A stretch of DNA of 64,000 nucleotides from Cinnamomum chago (GCA_038049695.1 CP142451.1:127259501-127323500); one strand, 5' to 3'. Positions 12,701 to 24,009 are shown, counted from the stretch's first letter. A program made the numbers and translations. The notes: generated from the letters alone by a model not told the origin.

Positions 12701-15700
12701 TGGGAGATCACTATGAATATGACCTGAAAAGGCGTGAAGTTGGAATGGCGAATCACGGTATATCTGTAGGCCTTCATTGACAGTGCCACAGAGATACCTA
12801 AGTAGGCGTTTAACAAAAATCCAGTGGCCAGTTGTTGGAGTGTGCATATACTGAGAGAGTTTGTTAACGACAAAGGCAAGATCAGGTCTTGTAATCAGGA
12901 GATATTGGAGGCTGCCAACAATGGTGCGGTACTCTGTGGGATCAGTTAGAGGGGTACCCGACTTTAACAACAAAGGTGGGCTTGTCGGAATCGGAGTGAG
13001 CACAGGTTTGGCTTCAGTCATCTTAGTTCGAGCCAATATATCCAAGATGTATCTCCTTTGAGAGAGCAAGATGCCATGTTGATTTGGTACTACTTCCACA
13101 CCTAAGAAATATGATAACTGACCAAGATCTTTGAGTGAAAATCGCTGAGCAAGAGCACGAACAAAAGAATGAACCAGCTGAGTATTATCACCAGTGATGA
13201 TTAAATCATCCACATATACAAGGATGTAAACAATATGGCCAGTAGTAGTGAGAACAAATAGAGAAGTGTCAGCATGTGAATTTTTGAAGCCGGACTGAAG
13301 AAGAAAAGTGCGAAGTTCCTGATACCAGGCACGAGGTGCTTGTTTGAGACCATAGATTGCCTTTCGAAGTTTGCAGACATAGGATGGACGATCTTGATCA
13401 ATAAAGCCAGGTGGTTGTTGCATGAAAACAGTGTCTGAGAGGTGTCCTTGAAGAAATGCATTATTTACATCAAGTTGCCGTAATGTCCAACCCCGAGAGA
13501 TAGCAAGGCTAAGAACAACCCGCACTGTTGTTGGCTTTACAACTGGACTGAAAGTGTCTAGATAATCAACTCCTGGGTGTTGATGAAAACCCTTTGCGAC
13601 CAAACATGCCTTGAACCTGTCAATAGATCCATCAGAGTTACATTTAATACGAAAAATCCATTTACAGCCCACTATATTCTGGTTGGAAGCAGGTGGTACA
13701 AGGTCCCAAGTGCCATTTTGAACTAAAGCATCACACTCAGCAGACATGGCCTTGCTCCATTGAGGATCAGTGAGGGCTTTAGTTACTGATGTTGGTTCTA
13801 TTGCAGTGGACGTTGCTAGCTGGGTGTTTAGATTAAGTTTCTTGATGGGCTTATGAATGTGGTTCTTAGCTCTTGTGGTCATAGAGTGAGTGGGAATGGG
13901 AGCTGGTTCTGTGGTTTCAGGTGGAGGTGAAGTTGGGTTGGTTATGGATTGGTTAGGATTGGATGAAGAGGGCAGGTGGTTGGCATCTGTTTGGGCAAGT
14001 GGAAGTGGGCGGGAGGATGGAACAAGCATGACAGCTGATGTTGAAGCTTCACGCGGGAGGTGCTGAGGGAGAACAACTTCAGATAGTAGTGTGAGTGGCG
14101 GCTGGTTAGTGGGTTGCACAACCCGAATCGGTGGAGGCATCCAGGTGGTAATGGGACTGGATGAAGGACAGGGAGGCTTACTAGACAGTGAGGCATAGGG
14201 AAAGTGAGACTCAACGAACTTGACATGCCTAGAGACATAGATTTTTGAGTTAGATGGATCTAGACAGTAGTAGGCACTTTGAGTGAGAGAGTAACCAAGA
14301 AAAACACAAGGTTTGGACCGGGACTCTAGCTTATGTGAGGTGTAAGGCCGGAGCCAAGGATAGCATAAGCAGCCAAAATTTTTTAATTTGGAGTAATTTG
14401 GCGTAGTTTGAAATATTTTTTGGAAAGGGGAGAAGAGATTTAAGGTGGGTGTGGGCATTCGGTTTATGAGATATACGGAGGTGGCAAAGGCATAAGGCCA
14501 GTAGGAAAGGGGTAAGGAAGCATGAGAGAGTAAAGCAAGGCCTGTTTCAACGATATGGAGATGCCTTCTTTCAGAGAATCCATTGTGTTCAGGTGTATGC
14601 GGTGGAGTGGTTAGATGTGAGATACCAGATGTGGAGAGGAAATTGGCTAGGGAAATGTACTCACCACCATCGTCTGAGTATAGGGTTTTGATGGATGAAT
14701 GGAAGTGATTTTCTGTAATAGCTTTGAATCTGATAAAAACTGTCTTGACTTCAGATTTGTGTTTAAGTGGATAAAACCAGATGTACTTAGTAAAATGATC
14801 AATGAAGATGACATAATATTTGAAGCCATTGGTTGATAAAATTGGAGAGGTCCAAACATCTGAAAATATGATTTCAAGGGGTTGAGTAGAGACAATGGAA
14901 GAGTTGGAAAATGACAATTTGTGGCTTTTATTGCATAGACAAGCATTAAAAGAAAAATCAGAAGACAATGAAGATGTTAATCCTAAATGATTGCTAGAAA
15001 CAATGTGTTTGAGAATTGGAAAAGCAGGGTGTCCTAGTCGGTGATGCCAGTCGAAGGAGGTGGTCTTTATTGTGGAAAAAGCAATCAGGGGAGAGGATGT
15101 TGGCCACTCATAAACACCATCTTTAGTCTGTCCTTTCAGTAGCGTTGCCCCATTGCGAAGTCCCTTCACAAGAAAAGAGTTTGGTATGAATTCAATAGAA
15201 ACTTTGTTAGAACTGCAAAACTGAGATATAGAAATTAGATTCTTTTGCATTGAGGGTACACAAAGAACATTGTCTAATGTAAATGTATTATGAGGAGTGT
15301 GGAGAGGAGTGGAACCGGTGTGAGTGATGGGAAGATTGGTGCCATCTCCGATCATGATATCATCATTGCCTAGGTAAGGTGTATGCAACGAGAGGTTACT
15401 GAGGTCAGAAGTGACATGGTGAGATGCACCGCTATCTAGAAGCCAGGATGGATTGGTGGAAGGACTGGTGGCAAGATGGGCTTGTGGTTGCCATGGAGGG
15501 TTGGTTGGAGGTGTGTTGGAGGGGAAAGATGGCTGGACGGGTACTAGGCGAAAGGAAAGGCAGCGCTTGGCAGTGTGGCCTTGGAGTCTGCAGATCTGAC
15601 AAAGACCAAGATATGGGCTGGGAGGAGGTCTTGGCCATGTGGAGAGGGGGAACCTGCGTTGGTAGCAGCAGGCGGGCGAGGGGCAAAAGGAGATGGGGTA

Positions 15701-17603
15701 TGCCAGTTTGTGTTGGTGGTTTGTTGAGGACTGAAGGGGCGCCAAGGTTTGTTAGATTTGTATGTGGGATTGGCAGTGGCTGGAAAGGGATGCTGCTCGG
15801 GGATGACTGATTGAAGAGAGACTTCAAAGTTTAGAAGTTTCTCATGAAGTTCTTCAAAGGTAATGGAGTTGTCTCGTGCTTGGACAGCTCGGACTAATTC
15901 TTTGTAGTCATCGCTGAGTCCATCAAGAACTTTATCAGTGATTTCTTCTTCATCAATGGGGGCGCCAAGAAGAGCAAGATTATCTGCTCTGGTTTTGATG
16001 GTTTGCATAAATTCAGTGATGGTAAGGGAACCTTTGATGGTATTTTTGAGTTGATTTTTCACTTGTTTGATGCGGCCACGGGATGGTTTGGCTTAGGTAT
16101 TGGCTAGGATGGTCCAGGCTTGTTGAGAGGTCTTGGCTTGGGCTATGAATGGAATGATGGTGGGTGAGATGGAGCCAATGAGTGCATTAAGGATCAACTG
16201 ATCCTGACGGGTCCAGAGAACATAGCTGGGATTTGATATGGTTGTAGTGGATTGTGTAATGGTGGCTGTCGGGCATGGGTAGGATCCATCAACATAGCCA
16301 AGAAGATCATAGCCAATAAAGAGAGTTTGGAACTGGAGTTTCCAGGAGAGGTAATTGGTGGAGGTTAATTTGAGAGGAGTTTGTGCAGTAACATTAATGC
16401 TGACAAGAGTTTGGTTTGGGTCATTGGTATTGAGAATGGTGGCACTAGTGGTTTCGGTGGCCATGAGATGAAGAAGTGGGAAGATAAAGTGAGTTAAAGG
16501 AAAAAAAATTGTGGATCGTTTTAGTGCTCTGATACCATAACAGGAAATGCTGAGAAGTATATTTTTCCATTAACATTAATAATAGTTAAATACAGAGATG
16601 AGTTAACAATTCATTGGTTGAGATCCTACAATATAGGACTGCTGAAAACTAATTCCTAAAACTAAGGAATAACAAGTTTGAATAAGTCATTTGCAGTTAC
16701 AACACATTTATGATAAGCCTCTAATACTTCTGACCTCCTTAATACTCTTATGTCTTAGAATTCAGAACCCACCTTTCCTATGAATTCGTAGGAGTTCGAT
16801 TCAAACTACGCAAATGGACCCCCTAAAATGGGACTGTAAAATTCTCTACTAGAAGGTGAGCACACTGCAATTATGTGTATAAATTGTTCTTTTTGAGGCT
16901 TAATCGACTGTTCCTAGTATTGACATTCTAGTTTTTAGGTCATGATTTGATGATGGTTTATGGAGTTGAGCTAGCCAGATGAACGGTTCATTATTTGTCG
17001 GCGAAACTTAGTGTAACATATCTAATTATTGAATTTGATCATAGTAGTTAAGGAGAGATTGAATTCTTTGCTAAATACAGCATATAGATACTTCTATTTT
17101 ACCTGATTACTAAATCTTATTTCTTGTTTCGACATTGACTTGTGTTCTTCACTAGGTTTGTGCCCTCAAAATTCGAAGACATTTTCCGTAAGCATGCTCA
17201 TAGTAATCCTGATTATCTCACATCAAAAGAGTTGGATGAGATGCTCAAGGCAAATCAGACTCCGAATGACTACGCGGGAAGGTGGGTGCAGTAGGGGTAG
17301 ACTCATCCTGATGAATTACATACTGGGAAGATGTTCTACAGTGCAAAATATGATCATTTGTAATTACAACTTAAAACGTGGAGTTGATTGATTCAGTAAG
17401 TTCTCATTATTGAATTTGTCAAATTAAGTAGTCCAAAATGTTGTAATGATTTCAGGTTAGCGAGCTGGACAGAGTGGAAGATACTCTTCTTCCTGTGCAA
17501 GGACAAGAATGATTTGTTGCACAAGGACACTGTGAGAGCAGTTTATGATGGAAGCCTCTTCGAAAAGATGGAGAAGGAGAAAGCATTAAAAAAGAAGAAC
17601 TAA
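9702..17603 (+). CDS. Class-L caleosin / peroxygenase, copy B (complete)
   Basis: Exons 9702-9714, 9789-9887, 9992-10080, 11160-11254, 17156-17281 and 17456-17603 give 189 residues. The protein begins MEGMSIVVNGEQ. Exon 1 is only 13 coding bases; its donor A|GTCTAA was chosen because it alone gives the phase needed by exon 2. Domains: haem-ligand-type His18, a complete EF-hand loop [12 protein letters not shown] (23-34), a hydrophobic segment (about 40-60), and AKHGSDSG with the second conserved His87. The N-terminus is short, as in class-L caleosins. Expected activity is haem-dependent, Ca-responsive peroxygenase at ER or lipid droplets. All donors are GT, including AAG|GTAAGT after exon 3. 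Intron 4 (11255-17155) carries a complete copia element in the opposite orientation. Confidence 0.9.
12022..12210 (-). repeat. 3' LTR of the copia element
   Basis: 189 bases, TAACAGGA...CTCTAATA on the plus strand, preceded by CTTCT. It differs from the other LTR near positions 12064 (C versus T) and 12115 (C versus A). Confidence 0.92.
12211..12222 (-). other. Polypurine tract of the copia element
   Basis: The minus strand reads TTGAGGGGGCA immediately before the 3' LTR, where the plus-strand primer tract is expected. Confidence 0.75.
12218..15745 (-). CDS. Copia pol polyprotein (zinc knuckle, PR, INT, RT, RNase H)
   Basis: A long open frame on the minus strand. In order: zinc knuckle [14 protein letters not shown] (CX2CX4HX4C), protease [11 protein letters not shown], integrase HHCC zone beginning HHRLGHPAF, integrase core with DVW, SDDGGEY and EHNGFSERR as the D-D-E set, reverse transcriptase KWIFRIK...[11 protein letters not shown]...YVDDLIITG, and RNase H with STEAEYR, YCDN and [11 protein letters not shown]. 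It ends GLLSRAPS. The listed start is the first Met of the open frame; the real product is a gag-pol polyprotein that begins at 16464. The pol part is uninterrupted, which fits a young insertion. Confidence 0.9.
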   Translation of the reverse strand: MAPLQSSTNHQHKLAYPISFCPSPACCYQRRFPLSTWPRPPPSPYLGLCQICRLQGHTAKRCLSFRLVPVQPSFPSNTPPTNPPWQPQAHLATSPSTNPSWLLDSGASHHVTSDLSNLSLHTPYLGNDDIMIGDGTNLPITHTGSTPLHTPHNTFTLDNVLCVPSMQKNLISISQFCSSNKVSIEFIPNSFLVKGLRNGATLLKGQTKDGVYEWPTSSPLIAFSTIKTTSFDWHHRLGHPAFPILKHIVSSNHLGLTSSLSSDFSFNACLCNKSHKLSFSNSSIVSTQPLEIIFSDVWTSPILSTNGFKYYVIFIDHFTKYIWFYPLKHKSEVKTVFIRFKAITENHFHSSIKTLYSDDGGEYISLANFLSTSGISHLTTPPHTPEHNGFSERRHLHIVETGLALLSHASLPLSYWPYAFATSVYLINRMPTPTLNLFSPFQKIFQTTPNYSKLKNFGCLCYPWLRPYTSHKLESRSKPCVFLGYSLTQSAYYCLDPSNSKIYVSRHVKFVESHFPYASLSSKPPCPSSSPITTWMPPPIRVVQPTNQPPLTLLSEVVLPQHLPREASTSAVMLVPSSRPLPLAQTDANHLPSSSNPNQSITNPTSPPPETTEPAPIPTHSMTTRAKNHIHKPIKKLNLNTQLATSTAIEPTSVTKALTDPQWSKAMSAECDALVQNGTWDLVPPASNQNIVGCKWIFRIKCNSDGSIDRFKACLVAKGFHQHPGVDYLDTFSPVVKPTTVRVVLSLAISRGWTLRQLDVNNAFLQGHLSDTVFMQQPPGFIDQDRPSYVCKLRKAIYGLKQAPRAWYQELRTFLLQSGFKNSHADTSLFVLTTTGHIVYILVYVDDLIITGDNTQLVHSFVRALAQRFSLKDLGQLSYFLGVEVVPNQHGILLSQRRYILDILARTKMTEAKPVLTPIPTSPPLLLKSGTPLTDPTEYRTIVGSLQYLLITRPDLAFVVNKLSQYMHTPTTGHWIFVKRLLRYLCGTVNEGLQIYRDSPFQLHAFSGHIHSDLPLHLQAFSDADRAGDKDDFSSTSAYVVYVGRNPVSWSSKKQKTDARSSTEAEYRSVANTAAELNWLCYLLTDLGIHLPCCPVMYCDNVGATQLCSNPVFHSRMKHVAIDFHFIRDQVQNGILRVAHVSSVDQLADALTKPLPRARFLDLKSKIGLLSRAPS
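15544..16464 (-). pseudogene. Copia gag, broken by one stop and one frameshift
   Basis: It starts [12 protein letters not shown] at 16464 and contains the gag motif [12 protein letters not shown]...[10 protein letters not shown]. An in-frame TAA lies at 16093-16095 between LANT and AKPSRGR. The frame continues through [13 protein letters not shown] and [11 protein letters not shown], then loses register before the zinc knuckle, which lies in another frame around 15590-15690. Intact relatives have one continuous gag-pol frame. Confidence 0.85.
16526..16537 (-). other. Primer binding site (initiator tRNA-Met)
   Basis: The minus strand reads TGGTATCAGAGC directly inside the 5' LTR. It is complementary to the 3' end of plant initiator tRNA-Met, the usual copia primer. 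Confidence 0.92.
16538..16726 (-). repeat. 5' LTR of the copia element
   Basis: 189 bases, near-identical to 12022-12210, followed by the target duplicate CTTCT at 16727-16731. Very few differences imply recent insertion. Confidence 0.92.
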
Positions 17604-19432
17604 TTTCGATTGATTACTATGATGCAACTTATAATGTGATTTTATTTTGATTGCAAATATTATTTTATATCAATCCGCCTAACCTATTTGAACAGATGTG
17701 TCAAGGCATGGGTTGTATATCTTAGTAAGATAGTTTACTATTGTCCGACAATGCTGGGGAAATACGAAATCATGTACTAATCCAACTGCTTTAAGCAAAT
17801 AGGTGGAAGGTCCAAATAAGTATATAAAGCTTCATCAAAGACATTACTTAAGCGATGTGGGATGTAGGGTTTTACTTTACCAATAATTTTAACCATAAGG
17901 TACAGCAGAAAGTGTTTTTTGATGAGAGTTATTAGTTACAGTTGATTGCAAGCATTTGGTGACATTATTGAGTGGATTTGGAGAAATCCAGTCCATAGTA
18001 GAATAATCCAAAATGCTCAAATCTTGTGGTTAAAAGTGACTTTTCATATGCTTGCTACGCAAATTATCACCATTCCAAGTGCATCAAACATGAATTCCCA
18101 TGGACAGCCCAATGTAGTCAAGCACGTTTGCACATAATCTTTTGCAGTGAGATCTGTAGAATTGATTTAATATAGAGGGACCATGGGATTCATGTAGTTT
18201 GGTTCTTTGAAGTCTTATCTTGGAGTAGATATTTCAATCTAAAATGTTGATCATTCATCAATAGTGGGTCAAGTGTAGATGGCTGTGATCGATGAATGAC
18301 CTAGTGGTTCAAAGATATGGGTGGATGAGTTAAATGTAGTGGGTCCCATATTTCACTTTGATAGGAGTTCGGTCAGGTGTTGCACATATCGGGGGAGCCA
18401 TTGGGTCTCAAAAAGCTGTAATGTATTATACTTGGGTAAAAGCAGAATGTGAGCTGTATGGCAAGCTTAGAAGGAATTAGAACCTTTAAAAAATAAAGTG
18501 AAAAAAAAAAAAAGGTTAAATTCAAGACTGACATATCAGAAGAGACAGATAAATTCCACCAATGTGAAGTGCATAATACGAAAGAGGCACTAATAAAGGT
18601 GGTCCTTCAGGAAGTGGCCCTTCCAAAAGTGGCATTACAGATCATGTAACTAGCCTCCAAAGCCCACATGCCTATGAAGACCCAAGGCTAACCTAACCAA
18701 AGAAGGAAGTACCCACTACATCTACGGAAGGGGTTTTTCACTTGGAACTTACGAAGGCAACGCTCGCTTGAAGAAGCTCTTTTTCACACAGCAATGAAGG
18801 AGGGTCTCACTACTTGTTTGTCAACACCAATCCCCAGGAGGGGAAGGGGTAACGAAGGAGAGAGGGGTCGACAAACACCCATTGGAGAGTAGGGTAGAGA
18901 CTCCCTTAGGAGCTCCCCTTTTATTGCCCAAGAGGGTGTATTGGTGATAGCAAGCAATAGTGCTGAGAAGTTATCAACGAGTTCAATGAGCTCTACTTGA
19001 TCCAACTCCCGGACCTTAGCCTCTAGTTTTCTAGTTCTCTTTGTAATTAGGGGCACCAACATTAGTTTCTAATCGACCGAGAGCTTTGTGTTTGCCCATA
19101 GTCCTCACTCCTTATACCACTGTATATGTACTGACTCATCTATTCATCATTGAAAATCTTACCGTGAGGTCATTCCTCCTGATCATGGATGTAGGCATTG
19201 CTAAACTATGTAAATCTCATTTATGCTCTTTACATTTCATTTTACTTTCCAAGAAATTTACATTCCCACAAAGTACTTTTATTTTATTCTTTATCTACGT
19301 TGACAAAAGTAAAGAAGTTGATAAAAAGATAATCGGGCCAAAAATCTGGGTTAAAAGGTCAAAGTTATGATTATAGACTCCCTATTCATCCACAATTTGG
19401 ACTACTCAAGGTTGCATACATTAGAAGCATCA
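17604..19432. other. 3' flank of caleosin B, no gene recognised
   Basis: Bases 18124-18400 are homologous to the far 3' flank of copy C (about 30590-31330; both contain a CACATAATCTTTTG start and a GATCGATGA...GATGAGTTAA stretch), so the duplicated unit extends well past the gene. The minus-strand ORF at 18784-19062 (92 codons, with RTRKLEAKVRELDQVELIEL) looks weakly coiled-coil, but I recognise no family and give it no function. Confidence 0.4.
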
Positions 19433-19998
19433 GAGTATCTCCAACAGTTCCTTCAAATCCACACCTTGGATATTTGTCATGGAGTATCGCTCTAATGAGT
19501 TTGAAGTCTCCGATGATTTCTCCCACGGTGATCGTAAGTGGACCAGTCAAGGTCTGCCACGTCCATTCGGGCAACCTGCAATACACGCGGGCAAGGACAG
19601 CCCCACGGTGATGTGCCGAACTGTGATTTTTCCACCCACAATGACCATGGGGAAAATCCTCAGATGATCATGATTCTCACTCCAAAAGCCATGCCAAAAA
19701 TGACATGACATTTGGCATGTTAGAGTGAAATATCAAAATTGGCATATGGGAAAATCACATGCCAAATATTATCCTAAATTATTTTATTCCAAAAGACACC
19801 CCCCCCCCCCCCCCCCCCTATGCCAAATCTACTCAATATATTAAAAAAAAAAGTAAAACCTAAAAAATAATAAATTTGGCAATGGGTTGGATTGTCACTT
19901 TTGAGGTTTTAATTTCAAATTCCAAAATACCAAATTATCGCATAAGTCATCAAATGAAATTTGGCATCTCTAAATTAAAATATTTATTGGAGATGCTC
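19433..19998. mobile_element. Candidate MITE with GAG(T/C)ATCTCCAA termini
   Basis: The left end GAGTATCTCCAACAG and right end TTATTGGAGATGCTC form an imperfect 15-bp inverted repeat of a type common in plant MITEs. Inside are several TTTGGCAT/ATGCCAAA pairs and a poly-C run at about 19799-19818. No clean target duplication is visible. Confidence 0.45.
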
Positions 19999-20052
19999 TT
20001 CGTCAATGTCAACTTAATACATGATTTAACTTCAATCATTACCACCTATGAT

Positions 20053-21276
20053 CATGGTTTAAAATCTCGGTTTTGGTCGCGGTATCGATCGGGCAGAAAA
20101 ACCGATATGATATCGGTATCGGTCGCGGATATCGGTCCGTCGCGATCATCGCGGTGTGAATTTTTTTTATTAATCCAAAAAAATTCGCAAAAATATCGAA
20201 AAAATCCAGAATATTAGAAAATGCTTGAAAACTATATTTGTTTCCATTAATAACAACAATAAATCAAAATCTCGGTCACCTTAAGTTATGAGTCCTGTCT
20301 GTGTCGCAGACTCGCAGTTTACTGTCTTTTTTCCAGTATTTCATATAATGCAAACATTATTGATGCTCTGCTCATGATCAATTTATTAGTGTCAAATATA
20401 AGAAGATAAAGATAACATATCAATCATCATTTAATACTAACTTAATCATCAAATAAAGTTGTGAAATTCAATACCCTAAAGATTAGTGAATGAGATAGTG
20501 AGTTAGTGACTGAGATAGATAAATCATAAAGCACTTGGGCATCAAATTTTTTGGAAAACAAAAATTAATAAAATCATTTTCAAAATCCTAAATATATAGA
20601 TCTAACATAAAAGTATGTAGATCAATCATTTACACACCATTCAATGATCATGAATCATTAAAACAACATATTTATGATGAAATCCCTAAAAAATGATATA
20701 TTATAATTCAAATATTAAAAAAACCGAAAATAAAAAAAATTGAAAAAAAATTTCAAAATCATATGTATGAGTAGATCTAGCATGAAAGTATATAAATCTA
20801 ACTTCTAAATGAAGAAAACAACACAATTACACAAGTGAGTAAGTGACAAACCTCTATGCTTCATCTATAAAAAAAAATAAAAAAAAAATAAAAAAAAAAT
20901 AAAAAAAATAAAAAAAACATAATATGCTTTAAGTTGATTTCCTCTTACCTTAGATAATATTTTTTTTCAAAAAATAGAAGTGAGATTTGAAAATATGAAA
21001 GAGAGATGGTGGATGCTGCTATTGCTAGTAAGGGCCTTGAGAAGAGAGGAGAAGAAGATGAAGATGGGAGAAGAATCATAAAAATTATGATTTTTATGCT
21101 TTTTATACATCTCGGCCGATATAATGGTCATCTCGGCCGATATATCGGCCGAGATATTGAAAATACCGAGATAATGGTCATCTCGGCCGAGATGGCCCGA
21201 GATAATGGTGAAAACAGCCCGAGACCGATATCTCAGTGAGATATCGGCCCGGTCTCGACCGAGATTTTAAACCATG
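20053..21276. mobile_element. Non-autonomous hAT-like element with GC-rich subterminal repeats
   Basis: A perfect 18-bp terminal inverted repeat (CATGGTTTAAAATCTCGG left, its complement right) is bounded by the 8-bp direct repeat CCTATGAT (20045-20052 and 21277-21284), as expected for hAT transposition. There is no transposase ORF. The outer 100-150 bases at each end carry repeated CTCGGCCGA, GATATCGG and CGGTCGCGG motifs, probably transposase-binding subterminal repeats, while the 900-bp interior is extremely AT-rich. Confidence 0.85.
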
Positions 21277-21284
21277 CCTATGAT

Positions 21285-23700
21285 GGCTCTCTTCCGAAGT
21301 ATCTCATCCTATGCAATATTCACTTTGCATATTGAAGACCTAACCTCTAGATTAATTGTAACGTTTCCCTTCATTGTTCTAAATCGTCTTTCTAAATTCA
21401 CTTGGACATTTTTTGGGGATAAATTTCAAATAATACCTTCAGTTTTGGATTTATTTCAAAAAAGGACATAAATTTTGAAAATTCTCAAATTGTGGTCTAA
21501 GTTTTCGACAAGGTTCAAATTGGGGTCAAAGCATTTACTGGTTTCCATCGCATAAGCATTTTCTATGGCTATGTATGTTTGCATATGTTTTCTGGATGCC
21601 TTACTCCCTTCTTTATACATGACTCTCTTTATACTTCTGAAACTAGGCATAATAAATTGAGGCCCACTAATCCATCACATGAATGTGGACCGTGGTGCTT
21701 GAATGACCATGTCCCACCGACGGCGAGATGCAGAGAAGGATCTTGGCGTATTTTCTGGCCGTTCTCGTCCACTTTTATATATGAAATGGCTGGAGAAGAA
21801 GACTTGGGTTTGTGAATGAGCGATTGTGGTCTGCCGGCGGGATGGGTGATGGAGATGAAATGAAGATGCTTGGGTGTTGGTTTTATGGGCGGTTGGGTGC
21901 TGGCTGGATTTGGCGATGTGTTGTGTTCGTTTTACTGTGAGAGGTGAGGTGATGACTTGGTCGACCAGGTTGTTTGGTTTGAAGGGTTAATTCTAGTGGT
22001 GAAGGGTATAATAGTTTGAATGAATGGGTTCAGGCAGCAAGAGGTCTGGTTTTGAAATGGTGTGGTTCTTTTGGATGATATGATGGTAGTTTGTGAAGAT
22101 GAATGTATTGATGAAGAGAGGAAATGCAATCGGTCGTGTTCAGGTTTGTGAGCAGGTAGTGTGGTGAGATGGCTATGTATGTGGGTTTGCTGTGCAGGGT
22201 GAAGAAGGTTGAATGTTGCAGGTGAGTTTGGTGCTGTAATGGGCGATGTAGGAAAACGCTGGTTTGCAGGTTGGCTGACGGATGTGTGAATGAGTACTGT
22301 GGTGATGAAAAGATGTAGTGTGACTGGACTCATGAGTCAAGAGTCAAGACCCATTAATACCTCATTTCCTCTCTGTGGTGGCTTCGTATTCCAGTATTTG
22401 TCAAAAACATCTAGTTATCTTTTATTTTGGAAGGGGACTGTACCAGAAACCAGCTCTCTGGTGTGGGAAGTAGGCCTTTGATGAGATAGAAGTCATTAGG
22501 GTGAGGAAAGCTGACTGTGCAAGTTCGAATCCTAAGCACTCAAATATAGAATGAAACCTCTTATCATTGGGATAAGAGACTATTTTTATATACTTTTTAT
22601 CGAGTGACGCCTCTTACCATTAGTGTAAGAGTCCGATCGTCTGATGCTTTTTGCCACGGTTACTTGAATTAATCGGCAAGAGTCCGCCACATCATCATGG
22701 GATGCCTGCCGGTCACTGTAGGTGCCCGCTAATGATGTAGCGGATCCTAATTGTCACCGGCAGGGAAAAAAATAAAAAAAAGTCACAAAATCCCGATTCT
22801 TTGTAAGAGGCCCTTTTTTTATTCTTTCTATAGTTAGCCTGATTCATTTATTAAGGCCTGTAAGATGTTCCTTGTTGCAGGAGACTCCTATCCAAACATA
22901 CAACACCGTTTTTTTAAACCAATTTCGGTGCTTTTACCATTGCTTGCACAGTACACTCCCTTCCAGACTCTTTTTTAGTCAAGTCAGTACCTGTCAATGA
23001 GGGAGTAGGCGTGCCTTTGAAGCACGTGTGACGTGCAACCTTTCCTAAGTTTACTAAGCTATAAAAGGAAAGTCACCTGGACCAATCATTACTCCATACC
23101 AACGCCTGCATCTTTTGACAACAAAATCAAACCCCCCACAACCCCCACCCCATTTGGAATGGAACCATTTAAATCAACGGTCAAGATTGAATCACTAGGC
23201 ATCCCAGTGGGAGTCTCAAGATAATGAAGGTGGGATTTAAAGTGCCAAGCTCCCGAGAATTCCCCATCTTCATAAAACCTTTCTTTGCAGGATGATGCAG
23301 CCCACGTTGATCTAGCCATCCCACACATTTAAAGTTCCATAAAACGTTATGGACACGGTATCACTGTAATCAAAGTAATATTCACTGTAGGAAGGAGGTT
23401 ACAGTAAAACATGGTTCACTCTGCTAAAATAATTCGAAATTATCCTATTCTAAAAGACATGGTCAATTATATGGTGAATATTGATTTGGTCTCGGCCAGA
23501 CCGTAGAGTTCATAGATTGATGGGCCTTTGAGTGGAGTGAATGGTGTGGACGGATGGTACGCAGGCTCCATCATCATACATTCATACAGTGATGAAAGAT
23601 CTACAAAAGTGCCCATCCAGTGATCTGGGCTCTTTATAGACTACGTTAAACAAATCCAACTTTGCTCAAGTGTGGATGTCTAGCATGAAATCATACTCCC
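21285..23700. other. Intergenic DNA between the hAT element and caleosin C
   Basis: No gene is supported. A minus-strand open frame (21932-22333, 133 codons) is rich in Ser, Thr, Pro and His with no known motif. GTTCGAATCC at about 22530 matches a pol III B-box but has no convincing A-box or tail. From about 23700 the sequence aligns with the 5' flank of copy B (from about 6720). Confidence 0.4.
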
Positions 23701-24009
23701 CTTAGGGCCCATTTAGGCTCCATATGATTCCCTACGCCCCAGCCACACTGCCTTGTGAATGTCCTAGGCTTCTCTAATTTTTGATACCCATCGGAATGGC
23801 ATTCATCAGTAATTGAAATTTAAAAAGAAAAATTATACTTTCTAAAAATGTTTTTGAGGGTCATGGATCATGGGGTTAAACATTATCTAATGGACTTGAT
23901 TCAAGTTTCATACATGCAGATCACATTTAGATCTTTCAATCCCCCACCTCTTTTATCATTAGTGGAGCCCCAAATGAGCCACACAAGAAAGAAGTTAGGC
24001 AGAGTAGCT

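Larger units (their letters stand above)
12022..16726 (-). mobile_element. Ty1/copia LTR retrotransposon (Ale/Retrofit-like) in intron 4 of caleosin B
   Basis: Two 189-bp LTRs (12022-12210 and 16538-16726) differ at 2 sites by my reading. Both are bounded by the 5-bp target duplication CTTCT (12017-12021 and 16727-16731). On its own minus strand the element starts TATTAG and ends CTGTTA, so its termini are TA...TA rather than TG...CA. A tRNA-iMet primer binding site adjoins the 5' LTR and a purine tract precedes the 3' LTR. Domain order PR-INT-RT-RH defines copia. The short LTR and the gag sequence resemble Ale/Retrofit, which is a family-level judgement. It is non-autonomous now because gag carries a stop and a frameshift. 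Confidence 0.93.

Noticed and set aside
12404..12879. Open frames overlapping the copia pol gene in other frames
   Set aside because: They are shadows of the pol coding region.
15424..15827. Plus-strand and alternate minus-strand frames across the gag/pol junction
   Set aside because: Glycine/tryptophan-rich or proline/serine-rich translations are by-products of the gag-pol codons.
21932..22333. 133-codon minus-strand open frame rich in Ser/Thr/Pro/His
   Set aside because: No recognisable domain, low-complexity composition, no supporting splice or promoter context. Probably chance.
22440..22570. Possible tRNA or SINE (GTTCGAATCC)
   Set aside because: The B-box match is good, but there is no acceptable A-box spacing, cloverleaf or A-rich tail.
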